A stretch of DNA of 19,793 nt, taken from JAIXWP01 sp046309775. Its GTDB lineage: Bacteria; Bacteroidota; Bacteroidia; Flavobacteriales_D; Sanyastnellaceae. A program made the position numbers and the translations under genes. Below, piece by piece: positions 1 to 6,474 of this stretch (its first letter is position 1; each line of letters starts with the position of its first letter). The DNA lies in contig JBKCOM010000212.1 in the NCBI GenBank assembly GCA_046309775.1, forward strand, positions 1 to 19,793. Reading direction: 5' to 3'. The notes under the pieces were generated by a model. It had not been told where the DNA came from. It made no database searches and saw nothing but the letters and a program-made list of their open reading frames with translations.

Positions 1-74
1 GCTTCAATGAGTTGAACTTGAGACTTCTTAAAGTCCTCTGTAAATTGTCTCCGACGACGTTCTTCTGTTGTCAT
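1..74 (-). CDS. IS3-family transposase OrfA, N-terminal fragment (continues off the left edge)
   Basis: Reading leftward from an ATG at 72-74 gives 24 codons beginning MTTEERRRRQFTEDFKKSQV and continuing in frame to the window edge. The pattern of basic residues, then (K/Q)(Y/F)(T/S)EEFK and a run toward VxLI, is the usual opening of the helix-turn-helix OrfA protein of IS3-type insertion sequences, which binds the element ends. Only the N-terminus is present, so it cannot be judged whether the element is intact. The roughly 45 bases upstream (75-122) would hold the terminal inverted repeat; the TAGGTTGACAGC stretch read leftward near 111-122 is a candidate end, but the other end is outside the window, so this is inference. 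The family call rests on one short motif. Confidence 0.6.
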   Translation of the reverse strand, partial: MTTEERRRRQFTEDFKKSQVQLIE

Positions 75-130
75 AACGCGTTAAATTTAGAGACTTTTCA
101 ACAAATAAGCTGTCAACCTATTTCATGAGA

Positions 131-175
131 GAACAAGGGAAATTGGAACAAGGAATATTGGAACAAGGAACAAGG
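131..175. repeat. GAACAAGG minisatellite, 15-bp period
   Basis: The octamer GAACAAGG starts at 131, 146, 161 and 168, giving spacings of 15, 15 and 7 bases; the 15-base units are close to GAACAAGGAATATTG. The tract runs directly into the heptamer array at 176. It lies between the insertion-sequence fragment and the T9SS protein gene. A related GGAACAAG occurs at 2666-2673, just after the stop of that gene. An open frame of 71 codons across this area only translates the repeat and is not treated as a gene. Confidence 0.85.
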
Positions 176-223
176 GAATTCCGAATTCAGAATTCCGAAT
201 TCAGAATTCAGAATTCCGAATTG
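176..223. repeat. Heptamer array GAATTC(A/C), upstream copy
   Basis: Six consecutive 7-base units GAATTCC or GAATTCA start at 176, 183, 190, 197, 204 and 211, followed by a degenerate GAATTG. Each unit carries the self-complementary hexamer GAATTC, so the array is almost its own reverse complement and can fold on itself. It is preceded by AACAAGGGAATTCC (169-182). A very similar leader and array occur downstream of the next gene (2738-2785) in the same orientation. Confidence 0.9.
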
Positions 224-298
224 ATTTTCCCAGCTCTTTGTGGTTATTTTAATTCATTAATTTCACGTGCCTTAACAACCGTTAACAGCGCTGACCCC

Positions 299-326
299 TT
301 GCGTCCAAACCTCGTCTTTACTTTCG
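299..326 (+). promoter_or_regulatory. Promoter of the T9SS propeller protein gene
   Basis: A TTG at 299-301 is followed after 17 bases by TACTTTCG at 319-326, which differs from the Bacteroidota -7 consensus TAnnTTTG at one position. The start codon is 22 bases further on. The same TTG-N17-box geometry recurs at 8004-8031. A perfect palindrome, TTAAC-AACC-GTTAA (272-285), lies just upstream and could be an operator. Confidence 0.55.
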
Positions 327-348
327 TAAGACAAAATTAAACGCTAAG

Positions 349-2664
349 ATGAAAACCTATTCCGTTCTACTTTCCATTCTACTATTCAACCTTACTCTCT
401 TTGCCAACTCCGGTTTCAGAGAAAACATTGGTCAAATAAAAAATCAAAACGGACAGCCTGCACAGGCTGTCCGTTACCTGCTTCACTGCGACGGTTTTAA
501 TGTGCAATTACGCGAAGATGGATTCAGTTATGACTTCTACCAACATATTGGCGATAGTGTTATTATCAATCGTGTAGATTTTAATTTTCATGACTATAAT
601 CCTAATTATTCAATTAAAAAAGAACTGCCTAAAAATGCCTTTACTTCAACTTTTGTGACCGACCAAAAAAATCCTCAATTCGAAAAAATAATATATCAAA
701 ACTTCTATGAAGGCATTGACTTGATTTTTAAAAGAACGGATAACAATCACTTTGAATACGATTTTTTGGTCACCGAAAAAGGCGATATCAATGACATCCA
801 TTTCTCCATAAATGGAGCTGAAGTACTGGAGACAAAGTCCACATCCATCAAACTCAAAACCCAAATCACATTATTCGAAGAAGTCATTCCTCTTTCATTT
901 GATTCACACTCCAACCCCATCGAGGTTACTTATCAAAATATTAAACAAAATACTTTCAAATTCTCCTATAAAGGAAAGGCCAAAAACATTACCATTGACC
1001 CCACCCCTCAGCTCGTCTATGCCACCTATAGCGGGAGTCAGTGGTGGATGTCAGACGTAAAATTCTTGAGTGACATGAGCTATGCCGTAAGCGGTTATAC
1101 CCAAACCCTTACAAACATCGCTACTGAAGGGAGCTATCAAAATCACCTGCTTGGTGAAGTCAATGCTACCCTTACGCGCTTCGATGCCTCCAATCAATTA
1201 ATGTGGTGTACCTACTTCGGTACCGACCAAACCGCTTCTACCCACATGATCATTCAAGATAATCTGATATTATTTGCAGGCTACACCAATTCTACGATTC
1301 TTCCCGCTGAACAAGGTTTCCAATCCACTTTTGGAGGATTTCGTGATGTATTTGTTGCTGCATTTGATATCTCCGGCGATTTTCTTTATTCCTCCTACCT
1401 CGGAGGAACAGAAAATGATCAGCCGGCATCTATTTCTAAACTTAACGACAGTCAATTCGCAATCACAGGATTTACCTTTTCAGAAAATTTTCCCACTTTG
1501 AACTCTAGCAACACCTACGCCGGAGATCGTGACGCCTTCTTGGCGGTATTCGATTTTGCTACTGGAGAATGCCAATACTCCTCTGTCTTTGGAGGAAATG
1601 TAGAGGATGTAATCAATGGTGTGGTAAAAACACAAAACAACAAATACGCTTTCTTTGGACGCTCCAATAGCCCACAACTCACTCAATCTGGCAGTCTTCC
1701 CCTTCCGAGCTTTCTGCATACACAAAATTCAAACACTGACACTGATGCCCTTTTTGGTGTCTTAGACGAAAATTTCAGTTTAGAGTTTATTGGACTTCAC
1801 GGAGCAGAGGGATATGAAGCCTATACCCATGGTAAACTCAACAATGAAGGCAAAATTATTCTAACAAACGACACCCGCTTTACGGAAGTGCCTTACACAC
1901 CAAATGCCCAGAACACTGAATTAAATGGGCATACATCTGGCCTTACTATAAACATTATCGACCAGAATTTCAATCTGACATATTGTAGCCTATTATCACC
2001 TGCCTATATTGAAAATAATTCTTTTTACATAACAGAAGTACGCGATATACATATTGCACCAGACAACTCCATCTACCTCACAGGAGATACCCGAGATGGC
2101 GCTAATATTGCCACACCTGACGCCCTTTATCCCCAATTGTTTGAATATCCGCTAAACACCATGTTTGGCGACGCTTACATCATAAAACTGGCTAGTAATG
2201 GAATAACTTCATGGGGAACTTACTTTGGGGGATACTGCTTAGATGGAGCGTACGGTATTGATCTCAAAAATGATAAATTAATCATTTGTGGAGGCAGTTC
2301 AGGATATGCGACGTTTCCCGAGGAATACCAATATTCTTTTGTGACCCCAGATGCATTTCAAACCGAAATAAATCCAGGTGGTGGTTGGATCGCCATCTTC
2401 GATCAATTGGTAAATGTGAGTGAGTTTGAAAGCGCGGAAAATACCATTCATATTTTCCCGAATCCAACTTCGGAAATGATTAACCTAAAAGGAGAAGAAT
2501 TGCAACAAGCCCTCTGCACCATCTATGACTTGACAGGAAAAGCGGTTTACTCCAACCAACTCAACACCCCAACAATTAACATCGAAAACCTGCCATCAGG
2601 CATATACACCCTCACCCTCCAAACACCATCTTCACTGCGCAAAGCGAAATTTGTGAAGCAATAA
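349..2664 (+). CDS. Secreted beta-propeller (SBBP-type) protein with T9SS type A sorting domain
   Basis: A 771-residue exported protein. Residues 1-20 form a signal peptide (Lys2, a hydrophobic core, cleavage probably after Ala19). Residues about 22-215, opening with FRENIGQIKNQNG, match the DUF7948 type of N-terminal domain. The middle carries spaced (Y/W)(S/C)(T/S)YFGG-like blades near residues 285, 345, 408 and 621, as in SBBP propeller proteins. The last 72 residues (700-771) begin IHIFPNPTSE and end in LPSGIYTLTL...KFVKQ, the classic C-terminal signal that the type IX secretion system recognises and replaces during cell-surface attachment or release. The ligand or substrate is unknown; adhesion or surface binding is an inference from the architecture. 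The gene is monocistronic with its own promoter and is flanked on both sides by the same repeat module. The ATG at 349 is chosen because the signal peptide starts there. Confidence 0.88.
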   Translation: MKTYSVLLSILLFNLTLFANSGFRENIGQIKNQNGQPAQAVRYLLHCDGFNVQLREDGFSYDFYQHIGDSVIINRVDFNFHDYNPNYSIKKELPKNAFTSTFVTDQKNPQFEKIIYQNFYEGIDLIFKRTDNNHFEYDFLVTEKGDINDIHFSINGAEVLETKSTSIKLKTQITLFEEVIPLSFDSHSNPIEVTYQNIKQNTFKFSYKGKAKNITIDPTPQLVYATYSGSQWWMSDVKFLSDMSYAVSGYTQTLTNIATEGSYQNHLLGEVNATLTRFDASNQLMWCTYFGTDQTASTHMIIQDNLILFAGYTNSTILPAEQGFQSTFGGFRDVFVAAFDISGDFLYSSYLGGTENDQPASISKLNDSQFAITGFTFSENFPTLNSSNTYAGDRDAFLAVFDFATGECQYSSVFGGNVEDVINGVVKTQNNKYAFFGRSNSPQLTQSGSLPLPSFLHTQNSNTDTDALFGVLDENFSLEFIGLHGAEGYEAYTHGKLNNEGKIILTNDTRFTEVPYTPNAQNTELNGHTSGLTINIIDQNFNLTYCSLLSPAYIENNSFYITEVRDIHIAPDNSIYLTGDTRDGANIATPDALYPQLFEYPLNTMFGDAYIIKLASNGITSWGTYFGGYCLDGAYGIDLKNDKLIICGGSSGYATFPEEYQYSFVTPDAFQTEINPGGGWIAIFDQLVNVSEFESAENTIHIFPNPTSEMINLKGEELQQALCTIYDLTGKAVYSNQLNTPTINIENLPSGIYTLTLQTPSSLRKAKFVKQ

Positions 2665-2713
2665 CGGAACAAGTAATAGCGACAAGTGACTTTTTTAGAT
2701 ACTAGATACTAAC

Positions 2714-2734
2714 GACTAGTGACTAGTGACTAGT
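2714..2734. repeat. Heptamer array GACTAGT x3
   Basis: Three perfect tandem copies of GACTAGT start at 2714, 2721 and 2728. They are preceded by degenerate relatives (TAGATACTAGATACTAACG, about 2697-2713). Like the GAATTC heptamers nearby, each unit is a six-base palindrome (ACTAGT) plus one spacer base. It lies between two convergent genes. Confidence 0.85.
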
Positions 2735-2737
2735 AAT

Positions 2738-2809
2738 AACAAGGGGATTCAAATTCAGAATTCAGAATTCCGAATTCCGAATTCCAATCTTCCAATCTCT
2801 CAATCTCTC
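2738..2809. repeat. Heptamer array GAATTC(A/C), downstream copy, with octamer tail
   Basis: AACAAGGGGATTC (2738-2750) leads into AAATTCA and then four 7-base units GAATTCA/GAATTCC starting at 2758, 2765, 2772 and 2779. A tail of 8-base units follows: AATCTTCC, AATCTCTC, AATCTCTC (2786-2809). The leader and heptamers match the module at 169-223 in sequence and orientation, so gene 349-2664 sits between two direct copies. The array ends 10 bases before the stop of the convergent kefC-like gene, so it may also serve as a transcript end, but no T-tract hairpin is evident. Confidence 0.85.
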
Positions 2810-2818
2810 ATTCTAGTT

Positions 2819-4654
2819 CTACCCCTTCATCCTCTCCTTATCCCACGCATTGTCGTGAACGTTGTTTGAGAATCGTACATCTTCATTGAGCAGTTTTTCT
2901 TGTAGTTCAATTTCTGCTTTTACATTCACGATGTATTGCTCGCGATTGTTCCACTCTTTGGATAATTTGGACAAAGCGCCTTCGTCGTATTTGATAAATT
3001 CTTGAGCCTTGCGAGTGACGGTGTACTTACGATGTCCCAAGTCGTGCAGCACATCTGCACCCATAAACACAGAGCCGTGCAATCCTTCACGGTAGGTGCG
3101 TTCGATGCCTTTCGCCATTACTTCATAACTCGCAAAGCGATGACGCGTTCGGATATATAATTTCAAATGAGGAAAATGTTTTTGCGCCATATCTATGAGC
3201 GCGTGCGTTTGTTCTTCGTCATCCAATGCTGAGATGAGGATATGTGCTTTTTCCGCGCCTGCACTTGTGAGCAAATCGAGTCGCGTGGCATCGCCGTAAT
3301 ACACCTTGAATCCCATCTTGCGCAAGAGGTCTACGCGATCACTGTCATGATCTAAAATCGTTGCACCCACTCCATTAGCGCGCAAAAAGCGCCCAATGGT
3401 ACTTCCAAAATGTCCAAAGCCTGCAATGATCACTTTGTGATGTTCGTCTATCTCATCTGCCTCTTTGTCTACTGCGTCTTCCCTCGTTCCAATCAACGGC
3501 ATCACCAATCGTTCATTTGCAAAAATCATCAAGGGCGCTAAGGCCATTGTAATCGTTGTTACCGCCATACAAATCTCAGTAGTGTGATTATCGAGAATTC
3601 CATACGACTTAGATCCTGCCAACAACACAAAACCAAACTCTCCAACTTGAGCCAACAAGACCGTAAACAGTGCGTTCTGATCGAATGAGAGCTTGAATGT
3701 TTTTCCAATAAAAAATAAAATAATTCCTTTTGTCGCTATCACAATGCCGACGATAGAGAAGATCAATCCCGATTCTGCTGCTATTAAATGAAAATTGATG
3801 GTGCTCCCTACTGCCGTGAAAAATAACCCAAGCAAAAGACCTTTGAATGGCTCCACATCGCTTTCCAATTCATGTCTGAATTCACTGTTCGCCAAAAGCA
3901 CACCGGCCATGAATGTACCCAGTGCTGCGCTAATTCCCACCAAACTCATTAGGTAAGCTACTCCAACGACAATAAATAAAGCCGATGCGGTAAAAAGCTC
4001 ACGCATCCTTGTTCTTGCGATCAAACGCAAAAAAGGATTTACCAAATAGCGCCCTACAAGAATTAAAGCTCCAATAGCACCTAGTGAAAGTAAGACCTGT
4101 TGTGTTCCTGAATCTGCTCCTTGTGCATCCACCACAGTGCCGAGCAGTGGCAATGCCGCTAGAATTGGAATCACGGCAATATCTTGTAACAGCAACACTG
4201 CAAACGAACTCCTTCCCGCAGGTGTCGGATCTAAATTCTTTTCTTTTAATGTCTGAAGAATAATGGCGGTGCTGGATAAAGAAAACGCTAAACCTATCGC
4301 CAGCGAAGCATTGATTGTAAATCCAAATCCAAAAAAGAAAATCGCGGTAATAGCAGCAGTCGTGAAGACAACCTGACTCAATCCCATGCCCAATATCGCT
4401 TTACGCATCCGCCAAAATGATTGTGGGTTCAATTCGAGTCCGATTAAAAACAACATCATCACCACACCGAACTCTGAAGCGTGCATGATATCTTCACCTT
4501 CTTCTCCAACAAATTTCAAAACAAAAGGCCCGATTAAAATCCCACCCAACAAATATCCCAGTACACTGCCAAGACCAAGTTTCTTCGCTATAGGTACACT
4601 AATCAAGGCGGCCGCAAGAAAGACGATTGCCATTTGTAAAGATGATGCGCTCAT
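2819..4654 (-). CDS. kefC: KefC-like K+/H+ antiporter with RCK (TrkA-N) domain
   Basis: A 611-residue inner-membrane CPA2-family antiporter, close to the 620 residues of E. coli KefC. Residues 1-385 hold the hydrophobic antiporter domain, with the QD motif at 157-158 and the regulatory loop HELESDVEP at 261-269, nearly the E. coli HALESDIEP. Residues about 405-525 form the nucleotide-binding RCK domain, with GFGHFG (412-417) and downstream YYGDATRLD. In E. coli, KefC releases K+ in exchange for H+ when glutathione adducts form, acidifying the cell against electrophiles. It overlaps the upstream kefF-like gene by 4 bases (ATGA), so the two are translationally coupled. Compared from memory with E. 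coli KefC, the glutathione-contacting Arg416 is His415 here and the other contact positions also look different, so a different gating ligand is possible. Confidence 0.9.
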   Translation of the reverse strand: MSASSLQMAIVFLAAALISVPIAKKLGLGSVLGYLLGGILIGPFVLKFVGEEGEDIMHASEFGVVMMLFLIGLELNPQSFWRMRKAILGMGLSQVVFTTAAITAIFFFGFGFTINASLAIGLAFSLSSTAIILQTLKEKNLDPTPAGRSSFAVLLLQDIAVIPILAALPLLGTVVDAQGADSGTQQVLLSLGAIGALILVGRYLVNPFLRLIARTRMRELFTASALFIVVGVAYLMSLVGISAALGTFMAGVLLANSEFRHELESDVEPFKGLLLGLFFTAVGSTINFHLIAAESGLIFSIVGIVIATKGIILFFIGKTFKLSFDQNALFTVLLAQVGEFGFVLLAGSKSYGILDNHTTEICMAVTTITMALAPLMIFANERLVMPLIGTREDAVDKEADEIDEHHKVIIAGFGHFGSTIGRFLRANGVGATILDHDSDRVDLLRKMGFKVYYGDATRLDLLTSAGAEKAHILISALDDEEQTHALIDMAQKHFPHLKLYIRTRHRFASYEVMAKGIERTYREGLHGSVFMGADVLHDLGHRKYTVTRKAQEFIKYDEGALSKLSKEWNNREQYIVNVKAEIELQEKLLNEDVRFSNNVHDNAWDKERMKG

Positions 4655-5256
4655 AATATGGCCTCCTTGTATTGATGAATGTTCAAATATTCCTTTTGTA
4701 AAAATTCCGTAGCATCGCTATCCGACTTACTGAGCGAGCTAAGAATTTCAGAATAATTCGCTCCGAAGCTCGAGCAAACCTCGCGTGTGGCGGCGTTCGC
4801 GTGATGCACTACAAATGGCGGTAAATAAACCATTTGACACAATCGCGCCGTCTGCTCAAATGGCCTTAAGAATTCAGGAATTGAATAACGATTGCGGCCC
4901 TCATGAGCATATACTTCCTTGCTCCCTCCAGCAGACACCGCATTAAAAACCCATTTCCCTTTCAACTGGTCTCCATCCTTACCATAAGCCCAGCCATACT
5001 CGAGCACCAAATCAATCCACTGTTTCATCAGTGGTGGACAACTATACCAATAGATAGGATGATGCCAGACAATGACATCATGCTCTTTCAGTAACTGTTG
5101 TTCTTTTTTTATGTCAATATCAAAATCGGGATATAACTCATACAAATCTCGAAACGTCACAAAAGGCAGTTTCTCTACCGAGCGCACCAAGGTGGTGTTC
5201 ACCACACTATCCTCGAATCTGGGATGAGCAAAGAGTACCAATATCTTCTTTTCCAT
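4651..5256 (-). CDS. kefF: KefF/KefG-like NAD(P)H oxidoreductase, antiporter regulatory subunit
   Basis: A 201-residue flavodoxin-fold protein. VLFAHPRFEDS (residues 7-17) is the FMN phosphate-binding opening of the Flavodoxin_2 family. HHPIYWYSCPPLMKQWID, about residues 65-82, is the conserved substrate/flavin segment, and FNAVSAGGSKEVYAHEGRN is typical of KefF/KefG/MdaB proteins. In E. coli, KefF binds the KefC regulatory domain, is needed for full antiporter activity, and reduces quinones. Gene order (oxidoreductase first, antiporter second, 4-base overlap) supports the same partnership. KefF versus KefG cannot be separated with certainty; the partner's regulatory loop favours the KefC type. 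A -7 box only 7 bases before the ATG fixes the start. Confidence 0.85.
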   Translation of the reverse strand: MEKKILVLFAHPRFEDSVVNTTLVRSVEKLPFVTFRDLYELYPDFDIDIKKEQQLLKEHDVIVWHHPIYWYSCPPLMKQWIDLVLEYGWAYGKDGDQLKGKWVFNAVSAGGSKEVYAHEGRNRYSIPEFLRPFEQTARLCQMVYLPPFVVHHANAATREVCSSFGANYSEILSSLSKSDSDATEFLQKEYLNIHQYKEAIL

Positions 5257-5263
5257 AATGCCA

Positions 5264-5271
5264 CGAAAATA
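5264..5271 (-). promoter_or_regulatory. -7 promoter box of the kefFC operon
   Basis: Read leftward, TATTTTCG occupies 5271-5264 and matches TAnnTTTG with one change. Seventeen bases upstream is CTG in place of TTG. Only 7 bases separate the box from the ATG, so the transcript should have little or no 5' leader. It is divergent from the VWA gene promoter at 5337. Confidence 0.5.
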
Positions 5272-5336
5272 AGACCTTGCGACCGTTGCAGAATCAAAAA
5301 TGATGTGAACAAAATAAACAACTGCGAGGTTTGCTT

Positions 5337-5344
5337 TACTTTCG
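5337..5344 (+). promoter_or_regulatory. -7 promoter box of the VWA/AAA+ operon
   Basis: TACTTTCG is identical to the box at 319-326 and lies 25 bases before the ATG at 5370. It overlaps an in-frame upstream TTG (5331), which argues that the TTG is promoter DNA rather than a start codon. No good -33 element is seen. Confidence 0.5.
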
Positions 5345-5369
5345 TTTCTTCCCCAACGAAATCAACCCA

Positions 5370-6470
5370 ATGATCGGATATCGCTTTACAGAATGGATTC
5401 CAGAGGCAGACAAAAGAAAACCTTTTGATCGCTTGTTGCCGCTATTCATTGAATTGCTCAACTATTCCAACGGCAATCCGACCGATGCACTCGATTGGAT
5501 GGAAGAAATTGACAAACAACAACCCCTTTTTAGCGAAAACTATTCACGCGATGATTTCGAGCAGGAATTAAAGCGCAGAGGATATTTGAAAGAAGAATAC
5601 AAACCTGGTCAAGGTGGAGGTATAAGCCTCACAGGCAAGTCTGAGCAAGCCATTCGACAAAGAGCTTTAGAACAGCTTTTTGGTAAAATGAAAAAAACAA
5701 ACCGCGGCAACCACAAGACTCGCCACACCGGCGGTGGTGATGAACCAACAGAAATGACGCGCCCTTTTGTTTTTGGCGACAAGCCCGAACAAATTCTCAT
5801 GAGTGAATCGCTGCGCAATGCCCAAATCAATAATGGCACTGAAGATTTTTTTCTAACCGAATCTGATCTCGAAGTTTTTGAAACCGAAAATCTATCGCAG
5901 GCAAGCACGGTGCTCATGATCGATATTTCTCACTCCATGATTCTTTATGGAGAAGACCGAATAACACCCGCGAAAAAAGTTGCGATGGCATTATCAGAAC
6001 TTATCATGAAACGATATCCAAAAGATACTCTTGACATTGTTGTTTTCGGTGATGATGCATGGCCTGTTCAAGTGAAGGATTTACCCTATCTCCAGGTCGG
6101 ACCCTATCACACCAATACCGTTGCTGGGCTCGAGTTGGCTATGGATATTTTAAGAAGAAGAAAAGCAGGCAACAAACAAATCTTCATGATCACCGATGGG
6201 AAACCATCGTGTTTGAAAGAAGGTGGACAGTATTATAAAAATTCATTTGGGCTAGACCCATACATCGTTGGTAAATGTCTCAACCTCGCAAGAATGTGCC
6301 GCAAATCGGGAATTCCGATCACCACCTTCATGCTCACAGACGATCCATATCTCCAACAATTCATCGAGGATTTTACGCAAGCAAACAACGGAAAGGCTCT
6401 ATTCACGGGACTCACAGGACTAGGCGATGGAATACTCGTGGATTATGAACGCAATAGAAAAAGAAAATAG
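5370..6470 (+). CDS. VWA-domain protein (CoxE-like), partner of an AAA+ ATPase
   Basis: From the ATG at 5370 the protein has 366 residues and starts MIGYRFTEWIP, a typical opening of these cytoplasmic VWA proteins. Residues 1-60 are a helical region with a DALDWMEEID motif. Residues about 110-140 are a basic and glycine-rich linker. The C-terminal half is a von Willebrand factor A fold. Its metal-ion adhesion site is complete: DISHS at 185-189, Thr about 250 in HTNT, and Asp276 in ITDG. No signal peptide or membrane helix is present. VWA proteins of this kind pair with MoxR/ChlI-type ATPases, using the metal site to hold a client or the ATPase; the client here is unknown. The downstream ATPase begins 4 bases after the stop, so the two are co-transcribed. 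An upstream in-frame TTG at 5331 is rejected because it lies in the promoter. Confidence 0.85.
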   Translation: MIGYRFTEWIPEADKRKPFDRLLPLFIELLNYSNGNPTDALDWMEEIDKQQPLFSENYSRDDFEQELKRRGYLKEEYKPGQGGGISLTGKSEQAIRQRALEQLFGKMKKTNRGNHKTRHTGGGDEPTEMTRPFVFGDKPEQILMSESLRNAQINNGTEDFFLTESDLEVFETENLSQASTVLMIDISHSMILYGEDRITPAKKVAMALSELIMKRYPKDTLDIVVFGDDAWPVQVKDLPYLQVGPYHTNTVAGLELAMDILRRRKAGNKQIFMITDGKPSCLKEGGQYYKNSFGLDPYIVGKCLNLARMCRKSGIPITTFMLTDDPYLQQFIEDFTQANNGKALFTGLTGLGDGILVDYERNRKRK

Positions 6471-6474
6471 AACC

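Noticed and set aside
131..223. CRISPR array
   Set aside because: The repeats are 7 and 15 bases long with no unique spacers of normal size and no cas genes nearby.
125..340. 71-codon open frame starting MREQGKLEQG
   Set aside because: It is a translation of the 15-bp and 7-bp repeats and then the promoter region of the next gene; composition is low-complexity and nothing resembles a protein family.
5331..5369. Upstream TTG start for the VWA protein
   Set aside because: The extra 13 codons are the -7 box and its surroundings; the ATG at 5370 gives the usual family N-terminus.
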